The notes below the pieces were generated by a model. That model had not been told where the DNA came from. It did no database searches and saw only the letters and a list, made by a program, of their open reading frames with translations. Position numbers and translations under genes: made by a program. A stretch of 64,000 nt of DNA. It comes from Pseudorhodoferax sp965279475 (lineage in GTDB: Bacteria > Pseudomonadota > Gammaproteobacteria > Burkholderiales > Burkholderiaceae_C). Of the stretch, positions 1-9,012 are shown in pieces. Positions within the stretch are counted from its first letter, which is position 1. Each line of letters begins with the position of its first letter. The stretch lies in the NCBI GenBank assembly GCA_965279475.1, contig CBDIIA010000002.1, positions 1,426,001 to 1,490,000 of the forward strand, given 5' to 3'.

Positions 1-861
1 GCGCCGCGTCTCGCGCAGCAGGCGCGCGAACAGGCGCAAGGCCTCGTCGCCGGCCTCGTGGCCATGGGTGTCGTTGACTTTCTTGAAGTGGTCGAGGTCG
101 AGCATCACCACGGTCAGCGGTGTGCGGTAGCGCTGCGCGTTGGCAAACAGGCCCTCGGCGCGGTCGTGGAAGCCGCGGCGGTTCAGCAGGCCGGTGAGCC
201 CGTCGGTGTTGGCCAGCAGCCGCAGCTTGCTGTCGGCTTCGTCGCGCCAGGCCACCAGCACCGCCACGGTCGTCAGCATCAGCATGACGTTGGTCGCCAG
301 CGCGGCCGCCACGTTGACCGGATGCGGCGACCGGAAGGTCGGGTACAGATCGGTCAGGAACGCGCCCAGGATCCCGCGCGCGGCGGTGAACAGCGCCATC
401 GTCACGAAACAGCCCAGCAACAGCAGGCGCCAGCGCCGGCTGGCCAGCCGCACCGGGTAGACCGTGGCGCGCGCCAGGCCGAGCAGCATCGCGGCCAGCA
501 GGAAGTTGGCCCAGCCGACGCGGAACGGGTAACTCGAAAAGCCGATCGCATAGCCCAGCGGGATCAGCACGGCCAGCACCAGCATGGCCCGCTCTCCGGG
601 CCGCGGCCCCAGCCAGCCGCCGAGTGCGCGGTGCATCAGGCACAGGCTGGCCGCGATGCTGGCCATCGCCAGCGTGGAGAGCTGCGGGTCGAACCAGTAG
701 CCCGACGCGATCAGCGCGACCCAGCCCAGCGCCTGCAGCAACAGGCTCACCTGCCCCTGGCGGGCGGACGCACTCACCTGCCGCCCCATGATCAGAGGCA
801 GCAGGGCGGACACCGCGAGCAGGTTCGCGACGGCCACGACCATCATTGTCAGGACGTCCAT
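1..861 (-). CDS. Membrane-anchored GGDEF protein (putative diguanylate cyclase), C-terminus cut by window edge
   Basis: The frame is open from an ATG at 861 to base 1 (287 codons) and runs out of the window. Residues 1 to about 195 are rich in hydrophobic helices, probably five or six membrane spans. A GGDEF domain then begins, with TDGLTGLLNRRGF near residue 220 and DLDHFKKVNDTHGHEAGD near 255. That second block is the metal-binding part of diguanylate cyclases, which make cyclic di-GMP from two GTP. The GG(D/E)EF signature itself should lie just outside the window, so activity cannot be judged. The gene is convergent with nothing and sits 73 bp from the end of amn on the same strand. Confidence 0.85.
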   Translation of the reverse strand, partial: MDVLTMMVVAVANLLAVSALLPLIMGRQVSASARQGQVSLLLQALGWVALIASGYWFDPQLSTLAMASIAASLCLMHRALGGWLGPRPGERAMLVLAVLIPLGYAIGFSSYPFRVGWANFLLAAMLLGLARATVYPVRLASRRWRLLLLGCFVTMALFTAARGILGAFLTDLYPTFRSPHPVNVAAALATNVMLMLTTVAVLVAWRDEADSKLRLLANTDGLTGLLNRRGFHDRAEGLFANAQRYRTPLTVVMLDLDHFKKVNDTHGHEAGDEALRLFARLLRETRR

Positions 862-934
862 CGGCATAGGGCAAGGCGCGGGTGGTACCCACGCAGGCCG
901 GAGCTTACTGCACGGCCATGTTGCCCGACAGGGT

Positions 935-2434
935 CTACTGGAATGCCACCTCGGCAAAGCTGCGCAGCTTGCGGCTGTGCAGCTGGTCGATGCCCTGCGC
1001 GCGCAGCAGCTCGATGGCGCGCACGCCGATGCGCAGATGCTGGTCGACGCGTTCGCGGTAGAAGTGGTTGGCCATGCCCGGCAGCTTGATCTCGCCATGC
1101 AGCGGCTTGTCGCTGACGCACAGCAAGGTGCCGTAGGGCACGCGGAAACGGAAGCCGTTGGCGGCGATGGTGGCGCTTTCCATGTCGAGCGCGACCGCGC
1201 GGCTCTGGCTGAAGCGCAGTTGCGGCTGGTTGTTGGGCAGCAGCTCCCAGTTGCGGTTGTCGGTGCTGGCCACGGTGCCGGTGCGCATGATGCCCTTGAG
1301 CGCTGCACCGTGCATCTGCGTGATGTCGGCCACAGCCTGCTCCAGCGCCACCTGGATCTCGGCCAGCGCCGGGATCGGCACCCACAGCGGCAGCTCTTCG
1401 TCCAGCACATGGTCTTCCCGCACATAGCCGTGGGCCAGCACGTAGTCGCCCAGCTGCTGGGTGTTGCGCAGGCCGGCGCAATGGCCGAGCATGATCCATG
1501 CGTGGGGGCGCAGCACGGCGATGTGGTCGGTGATGTTCTTGGCGTTGGCCGGGCCCACGCCGATGTTGACCATCGTGATGCCGCTGTGGTCGGCGCGCAG
1601 CAGGTGGTAGCCCGGCATCTGCGGCAGGCGCGGCGGCGGCGTGCCCAGCGCGTCGACCGGTTCGGGCGGCAGGCCGGCGCGGCGCGTCACCACGTTGCCG
1701 GGCTCGACGAAGGCGATGTACTCGCTGTCGGGGTTGGCCATCGCCTCGTGGCCCATGCGCACGAACTCGTCGATGTAGAACTGGTAGTTGGTGAACAGCA
1801 CGAAGTTCTGGAACCACTCCGGTCCGGTGCCCGTGTAGTGGCGCAGCCTGTGCAGCGAGTAGTCGACGCGCGGCGCGGTGAACAGCGACAGCGGCTGCGG
1901 GTCACCGGGGCCGGGCGCATAGGTGCCGTTGGCGATGCCGTCGTCCATCGCGGCCAGATCGGGCAGGTCGAACACGTCGCGCATCAGCGAGCGGCGTTCG
2001 TTGCTCATGCTGCCTTCCACATGGTCGTGCTCGGCGAACGAGAAATGCACGGGGATCGGCTGCGTGCTGGTGCCTACTTCCAGCGGGACCTTGTGGTTCT
2101 GCAGCAGCAGCCGGAACTGCTCGATGTAGTAGTTGCCGTACAGGTCCGGCCGGGTCAGCGTGGTCTCGAAGCGGCCCGCGCCGGCGACGAAGCCGTAACT
2201 CAGGCGCTCGAGTTCTGCCGACTCGACCGCCGCGCGCGACATGGTCTCGGTGTGCAGCCGCACGAAGGGGTAGCAGGCCCGCACGTGGCCGGGCGGCGTG
2301 TCGCCGGCGACGAAGCGCTGCATCGCCTCGCGCAAATGGTCGATCTGCTGGCCGTAGATGCGGCGCACCTGCTCGAGTGCGGCGGCGGGATCGGTGAAGA
2401 GGGTGGGCGCGATGAAGGGCGGCAGATAGGGCAT
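935..2434 (-). CDS. amn: AMP nucleosidase
   Basis: A 499-residue protein, close to the E. coli Amn length of 484. It hydrolyses AMP to adenine and ribose 5-phosphate in the cytosol. The N-terminal part (about 1-180) matches the Amn-specific regulatory domain. The C-terminal half is a nucleoside phosphorylase fold, with the motifs NIGVGPANAKNITDHIAVL, GHCAGLRNTQQLGDY and ALDMESATIAANGFRF. The ATG at 2434 is chosen because the Amn-like sequence starts there (MPYLPPFIAPTLF); the same frame is open further upstream only because of high GC. It lies 38 bp after the gor stop on the same strand, so the two may be co-transcribed. Confidence 0.93.
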   Translation of the reverse strand: MPYLPPFIAPTLFTDPAAALEQVRRIYGQQIDHLREAMQRFVAGDTPPGHVRACYPFVRLHTETMSRAAVESAELERLSYGFVAGAGRFETTLTRPDLYGNYYIEQFRLLLQNHKVPLEVGTSTQPIPVHFSFAEHDHVEGSMSNERRSLMRDVFDLPDLAAMDDGIANGTYAPGPGDPQPLSLFTAPRVDYSLHRLRHYTGTGPEWFQNFVLFTNYQFYIDEFVRMGHEAMANPDSEYIAFVEPGNVVTRRAGLPPEPVDALGTPPPRLPQMPGYHLLRADHSGITMVNIGVGPANAKNITDHIAVLRPHAWIMLGHCAGLRNTQQLGDYVLAHGYVREDHVLDEELPLWVPIPALAEIQVALEQAVADITQMHGAALKGIMRTGTVASTDNRNWELLPNNQPQLRFSQSRAVALDMESATIAANGFRFRVPYGTLLCVSDKPLHGEIKLPGMANHFYRERVDQHLRIGVRAIELLRAQGIDQLHSRKLRSFAEVAFQ

Positions 2435-2472
2435 GCGGCTATTGTGCAGCGTCGCTCCGGCCCTGTTCGGCC

Positions 2473-3852
2473 CTACTCCACCGCAGGCACCGGCTCGCGC
2501 AGCGTGACGAACTCTTCCGCCACCGTCGGATGGATGCCGATGGTCTCGTCGAACTGCTGCTTGGTCGCGCCGGCGCGGATCGCGACCGCAAAGCCCTGCA
2601 CCACCTCGCCCGCATCCGGGCCGACCATGTGCAGGCCGACGACGCGGTCGCTGGCGGTGTCGACGATGATCTTCATCAGCGTGCGCTCGGTCATGCCGCT
2701 CAGGGTGTGTTTCAGCGCCTTGAATTCGGTGCGGAACACGGTGATGTCGCCGAAAGTCTCGCGCGCCGAGGCTTCGGTATGGCCGACGGTTCCCACCGCC
2801 GGGTGCGTGAACACGGCCGTGGGGATGTTGGCGTAGTCGACGGTGCGGGCGCGTTGGCCCGGCAGCGGGCCGAACAGGTGGTCGACCAGCGCCATCGCCT
2901 CGGCCGTGGCCACCGGCGTCAGCTGCACCTGGGTCGACACGTCGCCCAGCGCGTAGATGGAGGGCACGGTGCTGCGGTAGTGCGCGTCGACCACGATGGC
3001 GCCGGTGTCGGTCAGCTGCACGCCCAGCGCCTCGAGCCCGATGCCGGCGGTGTTGGGCCTGCGGCCGGTGGCGAACAGCACCGTGTCGGCCTCCAGCAGT
3101 TCCCCGGGCGCCAGCATGGCCTGCAGTCCCTTGCTTCCATGCTGCCGCGCGATCTGCTCGACGTTGGCGTTGAGCCGCACGCGAATCCCCGTCTTGCGCA
3201 GCTCCTGCTCCACGAAGCGGCTGACGTCCTGGTCGAACGCCGCCAGCAGCCGGCCGCCACGCTGCACCAGCGTGACCTCGGCGCCGAGCCCGTGGAAGAT
3301 CGACGCGAATTCGCAGGCGATGTAGCCGCCGCCAACCACCACCAGACGGCGCGGAAAGTGTTCGAGGTCGAACATCTGGTCCGACGTCACGGCATGCTCG
3401 CGCCCGGCGATGTCGGGCACGAACGGTGTGCCGCCGGTCGCGACCAGGATGTGTCTGGCCCGCATCTTCCGCTCGCCCACACGCACCGTCTGCGGGTCGA
3501 CCAGTTGCGCCCAGCCGTTGACGATCTCTGCGCCCCCCGCCGTCAGCAGGCCCTGGTAGATGCCGTTCAGGCGGCCGATCTCGGCAGCGCGGGCGGTCTT
3601 GAGCTTGTTCCAGTCGAACCGTGTTTCGCCCACGTGCCAGCCGTAGCCCTCGGCCTCCCGAAAGCTCTGTGCATAGTGGCCGGCGTAGCTGTAGAGCTTC
3701 TTGGGAATGCAGCCCACGTTGACGCAGGTCCCTCCCATCGCCGCGGCCTCCACCACCGCGACCCGTGCGCCGCGCTGGGCGGCCATGCGGCCGGCGCGCA
3801 CGCCGGCGCTGCCGCCGCCCACCACGATAAGGTCGAAATCGTTGTTTTCCAT
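2473..3852 (-). CDS. gor: Glutathione-disulfide reductase
   Basis: A 459-residue FAD/NADPH disulfide reductase of the glutathione reductase family, normal in length. It has the N-terminal FAD motif (VVGGGSAGVRAGR), the redox-active disulfide GGTCVNVGCIPKK, an NADPH Rossmann motif GGGYIACEFASIF and the C-terminal catalytic HPTVAEE of the dimer partner. It reduces GSSG to GSH. The start is the ATG at 3852, with AGGAAAAGAG upstream; the longer frame to 3951 lacks family similarity. It is divergent from the TauE-like gene at 3873. Confidence 0.93.
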   Translation of the reverse strand: MENNDFDLIVVGGGSAGVRAGRMAAQRGARVAVVEAAAMGGTCVNVGCIPKKLYSYAGHYAQSFREAEGYGWHVGETRFDWNKLKTARAAEIGRLNGIYQGLLTAGGAEIVNGWAQLVDPQTVRVGERKMRARHILVATGGTPFVPDIAGREHAVTSDQMFDLEHFPRRLVVVGGGYIACEFASIFHGLGAEVTLVQRGGRLLAAFDQDVSRFVEQELRKTGIRVRLNANVEQIARQHGSKGLQAMLAPGELLEADTVLFATGRRPNTAGIGLEALGVQLTDTGAIVVDAHYRSTVPSIYALGDVSTQVQLTPVATAEAMALVDHLFGPLPGQRARTVDYANIPTAVFTHPAVGTVGHTEASARETFGDITVFRTEFKALKHTLSGMTERTLMKIIVDTASDRVVGLHMVGPDAGEVVQGFAVAIRAGATKQQFDETIGIHPTVAEEFVTLREPVPAVE

Positions 3853-3872
3853 CGTCTTGCTCTTTTCCTGAA

Positions 3873-4721
3873 TTGGCGGGCCGGGTCCTATTGTCTGCAA
3901 TCGGCGTGCCTCGCGCGCAACGCGTTCCGGTCCCGCGCCCGCGGCGGGCACAATCCAGGCTTTTCTTCGAACCGGGCGTCGCGCCGGCTTCCTTTCGTTT
4001 GGACTTCGCTCTCGTCCTGCTGCTGGGCTTGGTCGCCGGTACCGTCGGCGGCATCATCGGCTTCGGTACCTCGATCATGGTGATGCCGGCCCTGGTGCTG
4101 GTGTTCGGCCCGCGCGAGGCCGTGCCCATCATGGCCATCGCCTCGATCATGGCCAACGCATCGCGGGTGGCGGCCTGGTGGCGTGAGGTCGACTGGCGTG
4201 CCACGGCCGCCTACAGCGTCACGGCCATCCCCGCTGCGGTGGCCGGCGTGCACACGCTGCTCTCGCTGCCGACCGGCGCGGTTGAGGCGGTGCTGGGGGT
4301 GTTCTTCATCACGATGATCCCGGTGCGCCGCTGGATGGCCCGCCAGCACTGGAAACTCGGCCTGTGGCATCTGGCGGTGGTGGGCGCAGGCATCGGTTTT
4401 CTGACCGGCATCGTGGTCAGCACCGGGCCGGTCAACGCGCCGTTCTTCCTGGCCTATGGCCTGGTCAAGGGCGCCTATCTCGGCACCGAGGCCCTGGGCT
4501 CGCTGGCCGTGTACCTGGCCAAGGCCGCGACCTTCCGCAGCATGGGCGCGCTGCCGTGGGAGATCGTCGGCAAGGGGCTGGTCATCGGCTCCTCGCTGGT
4601 GGCCGGTGCCTTCGTCGCGAAGCGGCTGGTGCTGGGGCTGGACGCGGCGAAGTTCCGGCTGCTGATGGACGGGCTGCTGCTGATGGCCGGCCTGACGATG
4701 CTGTGGGCAGCGTTGCGCTAG
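3873..4721 (+). CDS. TauE/SafE-family membrane transporter
   Basis: An integral membrane protein with about eight hydrophobic segments. The family signature GLVAGTVGGIIGFGTSIMV lies near its real N-terminus, and GIGFLTGIVVSTGPVNAPFF marks the repeated half. TauE/SafE proteins are thought to export sulfite, sulfoacetate or other small organic anions; the substrate here is unknown. The start is uncertain. The ATG at 3873 is only 20 bp from the divergent gor start, and the first 40 residues are basic and proline-rich, unlike the family. A TTG at 3999, just before the first helix, is a plausible alternative, and 3873-3998 may really be the shared promoter region. Confidence 0.8.
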   Translation: MAGRVLLSAIGVPRAQRVPVPRPRRAQSRLFFEPGVAPASFRLDFALVLLLGLVAGTVGGIIGFGTSIMVMPALVLVFGPREAVPIMAIASIMANASRVAAWWREVDWRATAAYSVTAIPAAVAGVHTLLSLPTGAVEAVLGVFFITMIPVRRWMARQHWKLGLWHLAVVGAGIGFLTGIVVSTGPVNAPFFLAYGLVKGAYLGTEALGSLAVYLAKAATFRSMGALPWEIVGKGLVIGSSLVAGAFVAKRLVLGLDAAKFRLLMDGLLLMAGLTMLWAALR

Positions 4722-4725
4722 CGCG

Positions 4726-6444
4726 TCAGTTCGCGCAGACGAACGACGCCGCCGCGTTCACGTCACCCGAGCTCGCGTACTGCGGCCACTTCGGGTAGTC
4801 GCACAGCGGCCGGGTACGCCCGGGCACGCCGGCGGTGTCGGTCACGACCTGGCCACTGGGTGCCACGTTGGCTTCGCTCCAGCGCTCCAGCGCGGTCAAC
4901 GAATCCCAGGAGGCATTGAACGCGGTGCTGACGGCATGGCCGTAACCCGGCACCTCGTAGTACCGGGCGAAGTTGGTGACGGCACTGGCCCCGAACTGCG
5001 TCTGCAGCCGCTGGTAGTAGTCCTGCGTGGCGCGGGTGGTCACCAGCACGTCGGACTTGCCGTGGGCCAGCAGCAGTTTGCCCCCGCGCGCCACGAACGC
5101 CGAGATGTCGGTGCTGGTGTCCAGCTGCTTGCTCAGCTCGCTGATGCGGGCCGCGTAGGGGCCCGGGTTCTGCGGGTCCAGCGTCAGCGAGTCGAAGTTC
5201 GGATCCCGCGTGACCGAGTACTTGATCCACTGGTCGAGCAGCACGCTGATGTAGGGCGCGGTGGTCGGCATCGGCATCTTCGGCTGGGTGGTTCCCAGCG
5301 CGAGGAAGGTGATGGTCGGCTGCAGCGTCGAGGGGTTGGACGTGATGCCCAGGTCCGAGCCCCACATGTTGTAGCCAGGATAGCGCGTCTCGCCGCTGGC
5401 CAGCGTGAAGTTGAACCTGGTCTCGGTGTTCATCACCTTCATCGTGGCGATCTGCACGTCCGACAGGCAGGTGTCGCCAGTGTCGGCGCCGCCCGTGCAG
5501 CGCAGCGGCGCGCCCTTCACCGTGGCCGTCGACGGGTCGAAGGTCGCGTTGCACTTCTCCTGGTTGCTGATCAGGCCGTCGGTCACGCCGTCCAGCGCGT
5601 CGCAGGCTTCCATCGCCGCCTGGTAGACCAGCAGTCGCTTCGGTGTGTTGGGATAGGCGCCGGGTTTGGAGAGCGCGATGTTGGCGTGGTGGCCGCCGAG
5701 CAGCGCCGCCACGTCGTTCCACGCGGGGTACCACGCGATGGCGCCGTCCCAGTCGGCGGGCCAGCGCTGGATCGAGGCCAGCGCTTCACGTCCTCCGGTG
5801 GAGCCACCCGCGAAGTAGGCCTTGGTCGGCCCGGCCACGGCGTAGCGCTGCTTCACCAGGTAGATCGCGGCATCGCGGGTCTTCTTCAGCGCGTCGCCGC
5901 CGAAGTTGCGCACGGCCTCGTCGTTCAGGCCCCACGCGCCGTCCTGCGAACCCAGCGCATTGGCCTGGTGGCCCGAGTCGCTGGCGAACGTTGCATAACC
6001 GCGGCCCAGCGGCGTCGCCTGGGCGGTCGGTCCGGCCGGCACGTTGCCGGTGACGTTGGGGATCGAGCCGTCGAAGCCGCCACCGCCGAACATCACGACC
6101 TTGTTGTTCCAGCTGGCCGGCAGTGCGACCCTGAAGGTGATCTTGGGGGCGGTGGTGTCCACGGGGGCGATGCTTCCGGTCACGAGGCAATGCTCGGGAA
6201 TGGTCGCCACGCCTGTGCCGCTGGCCGCGACCACCTTGGCCTCGGTCACGGTCGCGCCGGTCGTCGCCAGGCCGATCGAGGACGCTGGAATCGACATGCC
6301 GGCCAGGGCGTCGCAGCTCTTGGGCGTGGCGGCGACCACCGGTGTGTCGCCGTCGTCACAGGCCGCCAGGGCCATGGCCACAGCCGCTGTCACCGCACAG
6401 CCTGCCGCCACCCTGGCGCCGCGTTTCAGGTATTTCTTGTCCAT
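4726..6444 (-). CDS. Tannase/feruloyl esterase family lipoprotein hydrolase
   Basis: A 572-residue protein of the tannase and feruloyl esterase family, which also contains MHETase. It has an N-terminal signal with a lipobox (AMALAAC, Cys near residue 27), so it is probably an exported lipoprotein. The nucleophile motif is FAGGSTGGREAL. A calcium-site-like loop reads DALDGVTDGLI. The catalytic Asp is in HGKSDVLVTT and the His in PGYGHAVS. The ATG at 6444 has AAGGAGAC upstream. The family hydrolyses ester bonds of aromatic or hydroxy acids; the substrate is not evident. It follows the BKACE gene by 106 bp on the same strand and may supply an acid to that pathway. Confidence 0.85.
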   Translation of the reverse strand: MDKKYLKRGARVAAGCAVTAAVAMALAACDDGDTPVVAATPKSCDALAGMSIPASSIGLATTGATVTEAKVVAASGTGVATIPEHCLVTGSIAPVDTTAPKITFRVALPASWNNKVVMFGGGGFDGSIPNVTGNVPAGPTAQATPLGRGYATFASDSGHQANALGSQDGAWGLNDEAVRNFGGDALKKTRDAAIYLVKQRYAVAGPTKAYFAGGSTGGREALASIQRWPADWDGAIAWYPAWNDVAALLGGHHANIALSKPGAYPNTPKRLLVYQAAMEACDALDGVTDGLISNQEKCNATFDPSTATVKGAPLRCTGGADTGDTCLSDVQIATMKVMNTETRFNFTLASGETRYPGYNMWGSDLGITSNPSTLQPTITFLALGTTQPKMPMPTTAPYISVLLDQWIKYSVTRDPNFDSLTLDPQNPGPYAARISELSKQLDTSTDISAFVARGGKLLLAHGKSDVLVTTRATQDYYQRLQTQFGASAVTNFARYYEVPGYGHAVSTAFNASWDSLTALERWSEANVAPSGQVVTDTAGVPGRTRPLCDYPKWPQYASSGDVNAAASFVCAN

Positions 6445-6550
6445 GTTGTCTCCTTGGGGTTGTGGGGCAGGCGCACGGTGTATTCCCGTGTCGCGCTGCC
6501 CCGGTTGCAGCCGGGCCACCACTGGAGTGGTGGCCGAGGTCACCCGGCAC

Positions 6551-7492
6551 TCAGAACGCCACCGCATGGCTGCCCTTCAGACCGAGCATGGCGCGCGCCT
6601 CGGCAGGGGTCGCGACCTCCAGCGACAGCTCCTCCAGGATGCGCCGGATCTTGCGGACCTGGTCGGCGCACGACGTCGCCAGCTGGCCGCGGCCGAGGTA
6701 CAGGCTGTCTTCGAGGCCGACGCGCACGTTGCCGCCCATCACCGCGCCCATGGTCAGCAGCGGCATCTGGTGGCGCCCCGCGCCCAGGATCGAGAAGCGG
6801 TACTGGTCACGGCCGAACAGCCGGTCCGCGGTGGAGCGCATGACCACGAGGTTCTCCGGATCCGGGCCCATGCCGCCCAGGATGCCGTAGATGCTCTGGA
6901 TGAACAGCCGCCCCTGCACCAGCCCTTCGTCGACGAAGTGCGCCAGGTTGTACAAGTGGCCCAGGTCGTAGCACTCGAATTCGAAGCGCGTGCCGCAGTC
7001 CTCGCCCAGCACCTTCAGGATGTGCTTGATGTCGCGGAAGGTGTTGCGGAAGATCAGGTCTTCCATGCCCTCGATGTAGGGCTTCTCCCAGGCATGGCGC
7101 CAGTGTTCGATCTTGCGCGCAGCGGGGTGGATCGAGAAGTTCATCGACCCCATGTTCAGCGAGCACATTTCCGGCTTGGCGCGCAACGGATAGGCCAGCC
7201 GCTCCTCGAGCGTCATGCGTGTGCTGCCGCCGGTGGTGATGTTGATCACCGCGTCGGTGGCCGCCTTGATCCGCGGCACGAAGCGGTCGAAGATGGCCGG
7301 GTCGGCGCTCGGACGGCCATCGGCCGGGTCGCGCGCGTGCAGGTGCAGGATGGCGGCGCCCGCCTCGGCCGCGTCGATCGCCTGCTGCGCGATCTCGTCG
7401 GGCGTGAGCGGCAGGTATGGCGACATCGATGGCGTGTGCACCGAGCCGGTCACGGCGCACGAGATGATGACCTTGTCCTGCGTCTTGGGCAT
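6551..7492 (-). CDS. Beta-keto acid cleavage enzyme (BKACE, DUF849 family)
   Basis: A 313-residue protein of the BKACE family, founded by 3-keto-5-aminohexanoate cleavage enzyme. These zinc enzymes condense a beta-keto acid with acetyl-CoA to give acetoacetate plus a shortened acyl-CoA. Visible landmarks are the opening VIISCAVTGSVHTPSMSPYLP, the zinc-binding HLHARDP and the late GLEDSLYLGRGQLATS carrying the Glu ligand. The start ATG at 7492 has GAAGGA upstream. It lies 36 bp behind the ABC transporter genes, which suggests that the imported substrate becomes a beta-keto acid. The exact substrate (dehydrocarnitine-like or another) cannot be read from sequence. Confidence 0.9.
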   Translation of the reverse strand: MPKTQDKVIISCAVTGSVHTPSMSPYLPLTPDEIAQQAIDAAEAGAAILHLHARDPADGRPSADPAIFDRFVPRIKAATDAVINITTGGSTRMTLEERLAYPLRAKPEMCSLNMGSMNFSIHPAARKIEHWRHAWEKPYIEGMEDLIFRNTFRDIKHILKVLGEDCGTRFEFECYDLGHLYNLAHFVDEGLVQGRLFIQSIYGILGGMGPDPENLVVMRSTADRLFGRDQYRFSILGAGRHQMPLLTMGAVMGGNVRVGLEDSLYLGRGQLATSCADQVRKIRRILEELSLEVATPAEARAMLGLKGSHAVAF

Positions 7493-7528
7493 GGGGTTTT
7501 TCCTTCGGGTGTATCCGTGGGGCCGCGC

Positions 7529-8248
7529 TCACACCGCCAGCCATTCGGCCTGCAGCGCGGCGTCGCCGGCCAGTTGCTCGGGCGACCCTTCGAACACGAT
7601 CTGGCCATGGCCCATCACGCACACGCGGGTGGAGACCTTCAGCGCAATGGCCAGCTTCTGCTCGACCAGCACCACGGCCACGCCCTTGCGGTGCATGTCG
7701 CGGATGCAGGCGGCCACGTCGGCCACGATCTTCGGGGCCAGGCCCTCGGTCGGCTCGTCGATCAGGATCACGAGGGGGTTGCCCAGCAGCGAGCGGCAGA
7801 TGGTCAGCATCTGCTGCTCGCCGCCCGACAGGCTGCCCGCCAAGGTGTTGCGCCGCTCGCGCAGGCGCGGGAAGTAGGCGAACATGTCTTCGAAGGTCCA
7901 GCGTGCTGCGCCGGGCGCCGCGGCCTGCTCGCCCATGCGCAGGTTCTCGTCGACGCTCAGGTTCGCGAACACCTCGCGTTCCTCGGGCACGTAGGCCACG
8001 CCGGCGCGGCAGATCGTGTAGGGCCGGGCACCGGTCAGCTCCTGACCGCGCAGGCGAACATGGCCCGCCGTGGGCGCAACCAGACCCATGATGGCCTTCA
8101 TCGTGGTGGAACGGCCCGAGCCGTTGCGCCCGAGCAGGCTGATGATCTCGTTGCTGCCGATCTCGAAGGTGACGCCATGCAGCACATGGCTTTTGCCGTA
8201 GTGGGCATGGACATCCTGTACCGAGAGAAGTGGTTGGGCCGCGCTCAC
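7529..8248 (-). CDS. Branched-chain-type ABC transporter ATP-binding protein (LivF type)
   Basis: A 239-residue ATPase of the LivF class. It has the ABC signature LSGGEQQM, Walker B VILIDEPTEGLAP and the Q-loop region typical of the family. The Walker A loop reads GRNGSGRSTT, with Arg in place of the usual Lys; I recall this variant in some LivF-like proteins, but it is atypical. The start is a GTG at 8248 that overlaps the stop of the LivG-type gene by four bases, so the two are translationally coupled. It energises import of an amino acid, carboxylate or amide together with the four neighbouring subunits. Confidence 0.9.
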   Translation of the reverse strand: MSAAQPLLSVQDVHAHYGKSHVLHGVTFEIGSNEIISLLGRNGSGRSTTMKAIMGLVAPTAGHVRLRGQELTGARPYTICRAGVAYVPEEREVFANLSVDENLRMGEQAAAPGAARWTFEDMFAYFPRLRERRNTLAGSLSGGEQQMLTICRSLLGNPLVILIDEPTEGLAPKIVADVAACIRDMHRKGVAVVLVEQKLAIALKVSTRVCVMGHGQIVFEGSPEQLAGDAALQAEWLAV

Positions 8249-9012
8249 GCTTGCGCCTCCGTTGCCAGGTCTTCGCCCAGGTAGGCTTCCTTGACCGCCG
8301 TGCTGTTGCGGATCTCATCGGGCGTGCCGGTCGCAATGACCTGGCCATAGACCAGCACGCTGATGCGGTCGGACAGCGAGAACACCACGCGCATGTCGTG
8401 CTCGACGACCAGCAGCGCCCGGCCGCGCGTCACTTCGCGGATCAGGTTGGCGCTGTAGGCCGTCTCTTCATTGGACATGCCGGCCATGGGCTCGTCCAGC
8501 AGGATCACCTTGGGGTCGGAGGCCAGCGTCATCGCGATCTCCAGCGAGCGCTGCTCCGAGTACGGCAGCTCGCCCGCCACCGCCTGCGCGCGGTGCTGCA
8601 GGCGAAACCGTTCCAGCAAGGCCTCGGTGCGTTCGCGCACGCCGGCGTCACGGGCAATCGCACGCCAGAAGTTGAACTGGACCCCGCCCGACTGCATCAC
8701 CGCGATGCGCAGGTTCTCGAACACGCTGAGCTTTGCAAAGATGTTCGTGATCTGGAACGAGCGCGACAGGCCGTGGTGGTGGATCTGCTGCGCGGGCATG
8801 CCGTCGATGCGACGGCCTTCGAGCGAGATTTCGCCTGCGGTCGGCTTGAGTTGCCCCGAGATCAGATGGAACAGCGTGGACTTGCCCGCACCGTTGGGGC
8901 CGATCAGTGCGTGGCGTTCGTTCGGCAGCAGGTCGAGGTCGACGCCGCGGATGATCTCGGTGTCGCCGAAGGACTTGCGCACGCCGCGCAGGGTGAGGAT
9001 GGCGCCGGTCAT
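8245..9012 (-). CDS. Branched-chain-type ABC transporter ATP-binding protein (LivG type)
   Basis: A 255-residue ATPase with a standard Walker A (GPNGAGKST), signature region LPYSEQRSLEIAMTLA, Walker B VILLDEPMAGMSNEE and the C-terminal GTPDEIRNSTAVKEAYLG tail that marks LivG-class proteins. It overlaps the LivM-type permease gene by four bases (ATGA) and the LivF-type gene likewise. It is the second ATPase of the importer encoded from 7.5 to 12.5 kb. Confidence 0.92.
   Translation of the reverse strand: MTGAILTLRGVRKSFGDTEIIRGVDLDLLPNERHALIGPNGAGKSTLFHLISGQLKPTAGEISLEGRRIDGMPAQQIHHHGLSRSFQITNIFAKLSVFENLRIAVMQSGGVQFNFWRAIARDAGVRERTEALLERFRLQHRAQAVAGELPYSEQRSLEIAMTLASDPKVILLDEPMAGMSNEETAYSANLIREVTRGRALLVVEHDMRVVFSLSDRISVLVYGQVIATGTPDEIRNSTAVKEAYLGEDLATEAQA

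Noticed and set aside
788..2836. Long plus-strand ORF of 682 codons opposite amn
   Set aside because: It is antisense to amn and gor, rich in His, Arg, Ala and Gln, and has no recognisable domain. Such ORFs are usual shadows in GC-rich DNA. The same applies to 4936-6843, 6044-8284, 49163-51280, 56481-58220, 58052-60577 and 60840-62729.
935..4204. Minus-strand frame open for 1089 codons, suggesting a giant fusion
   Set aside because: Only the last 499 codons match AMP nucleosidase; the upstream part is out of frame with gor and overlaps it completely.
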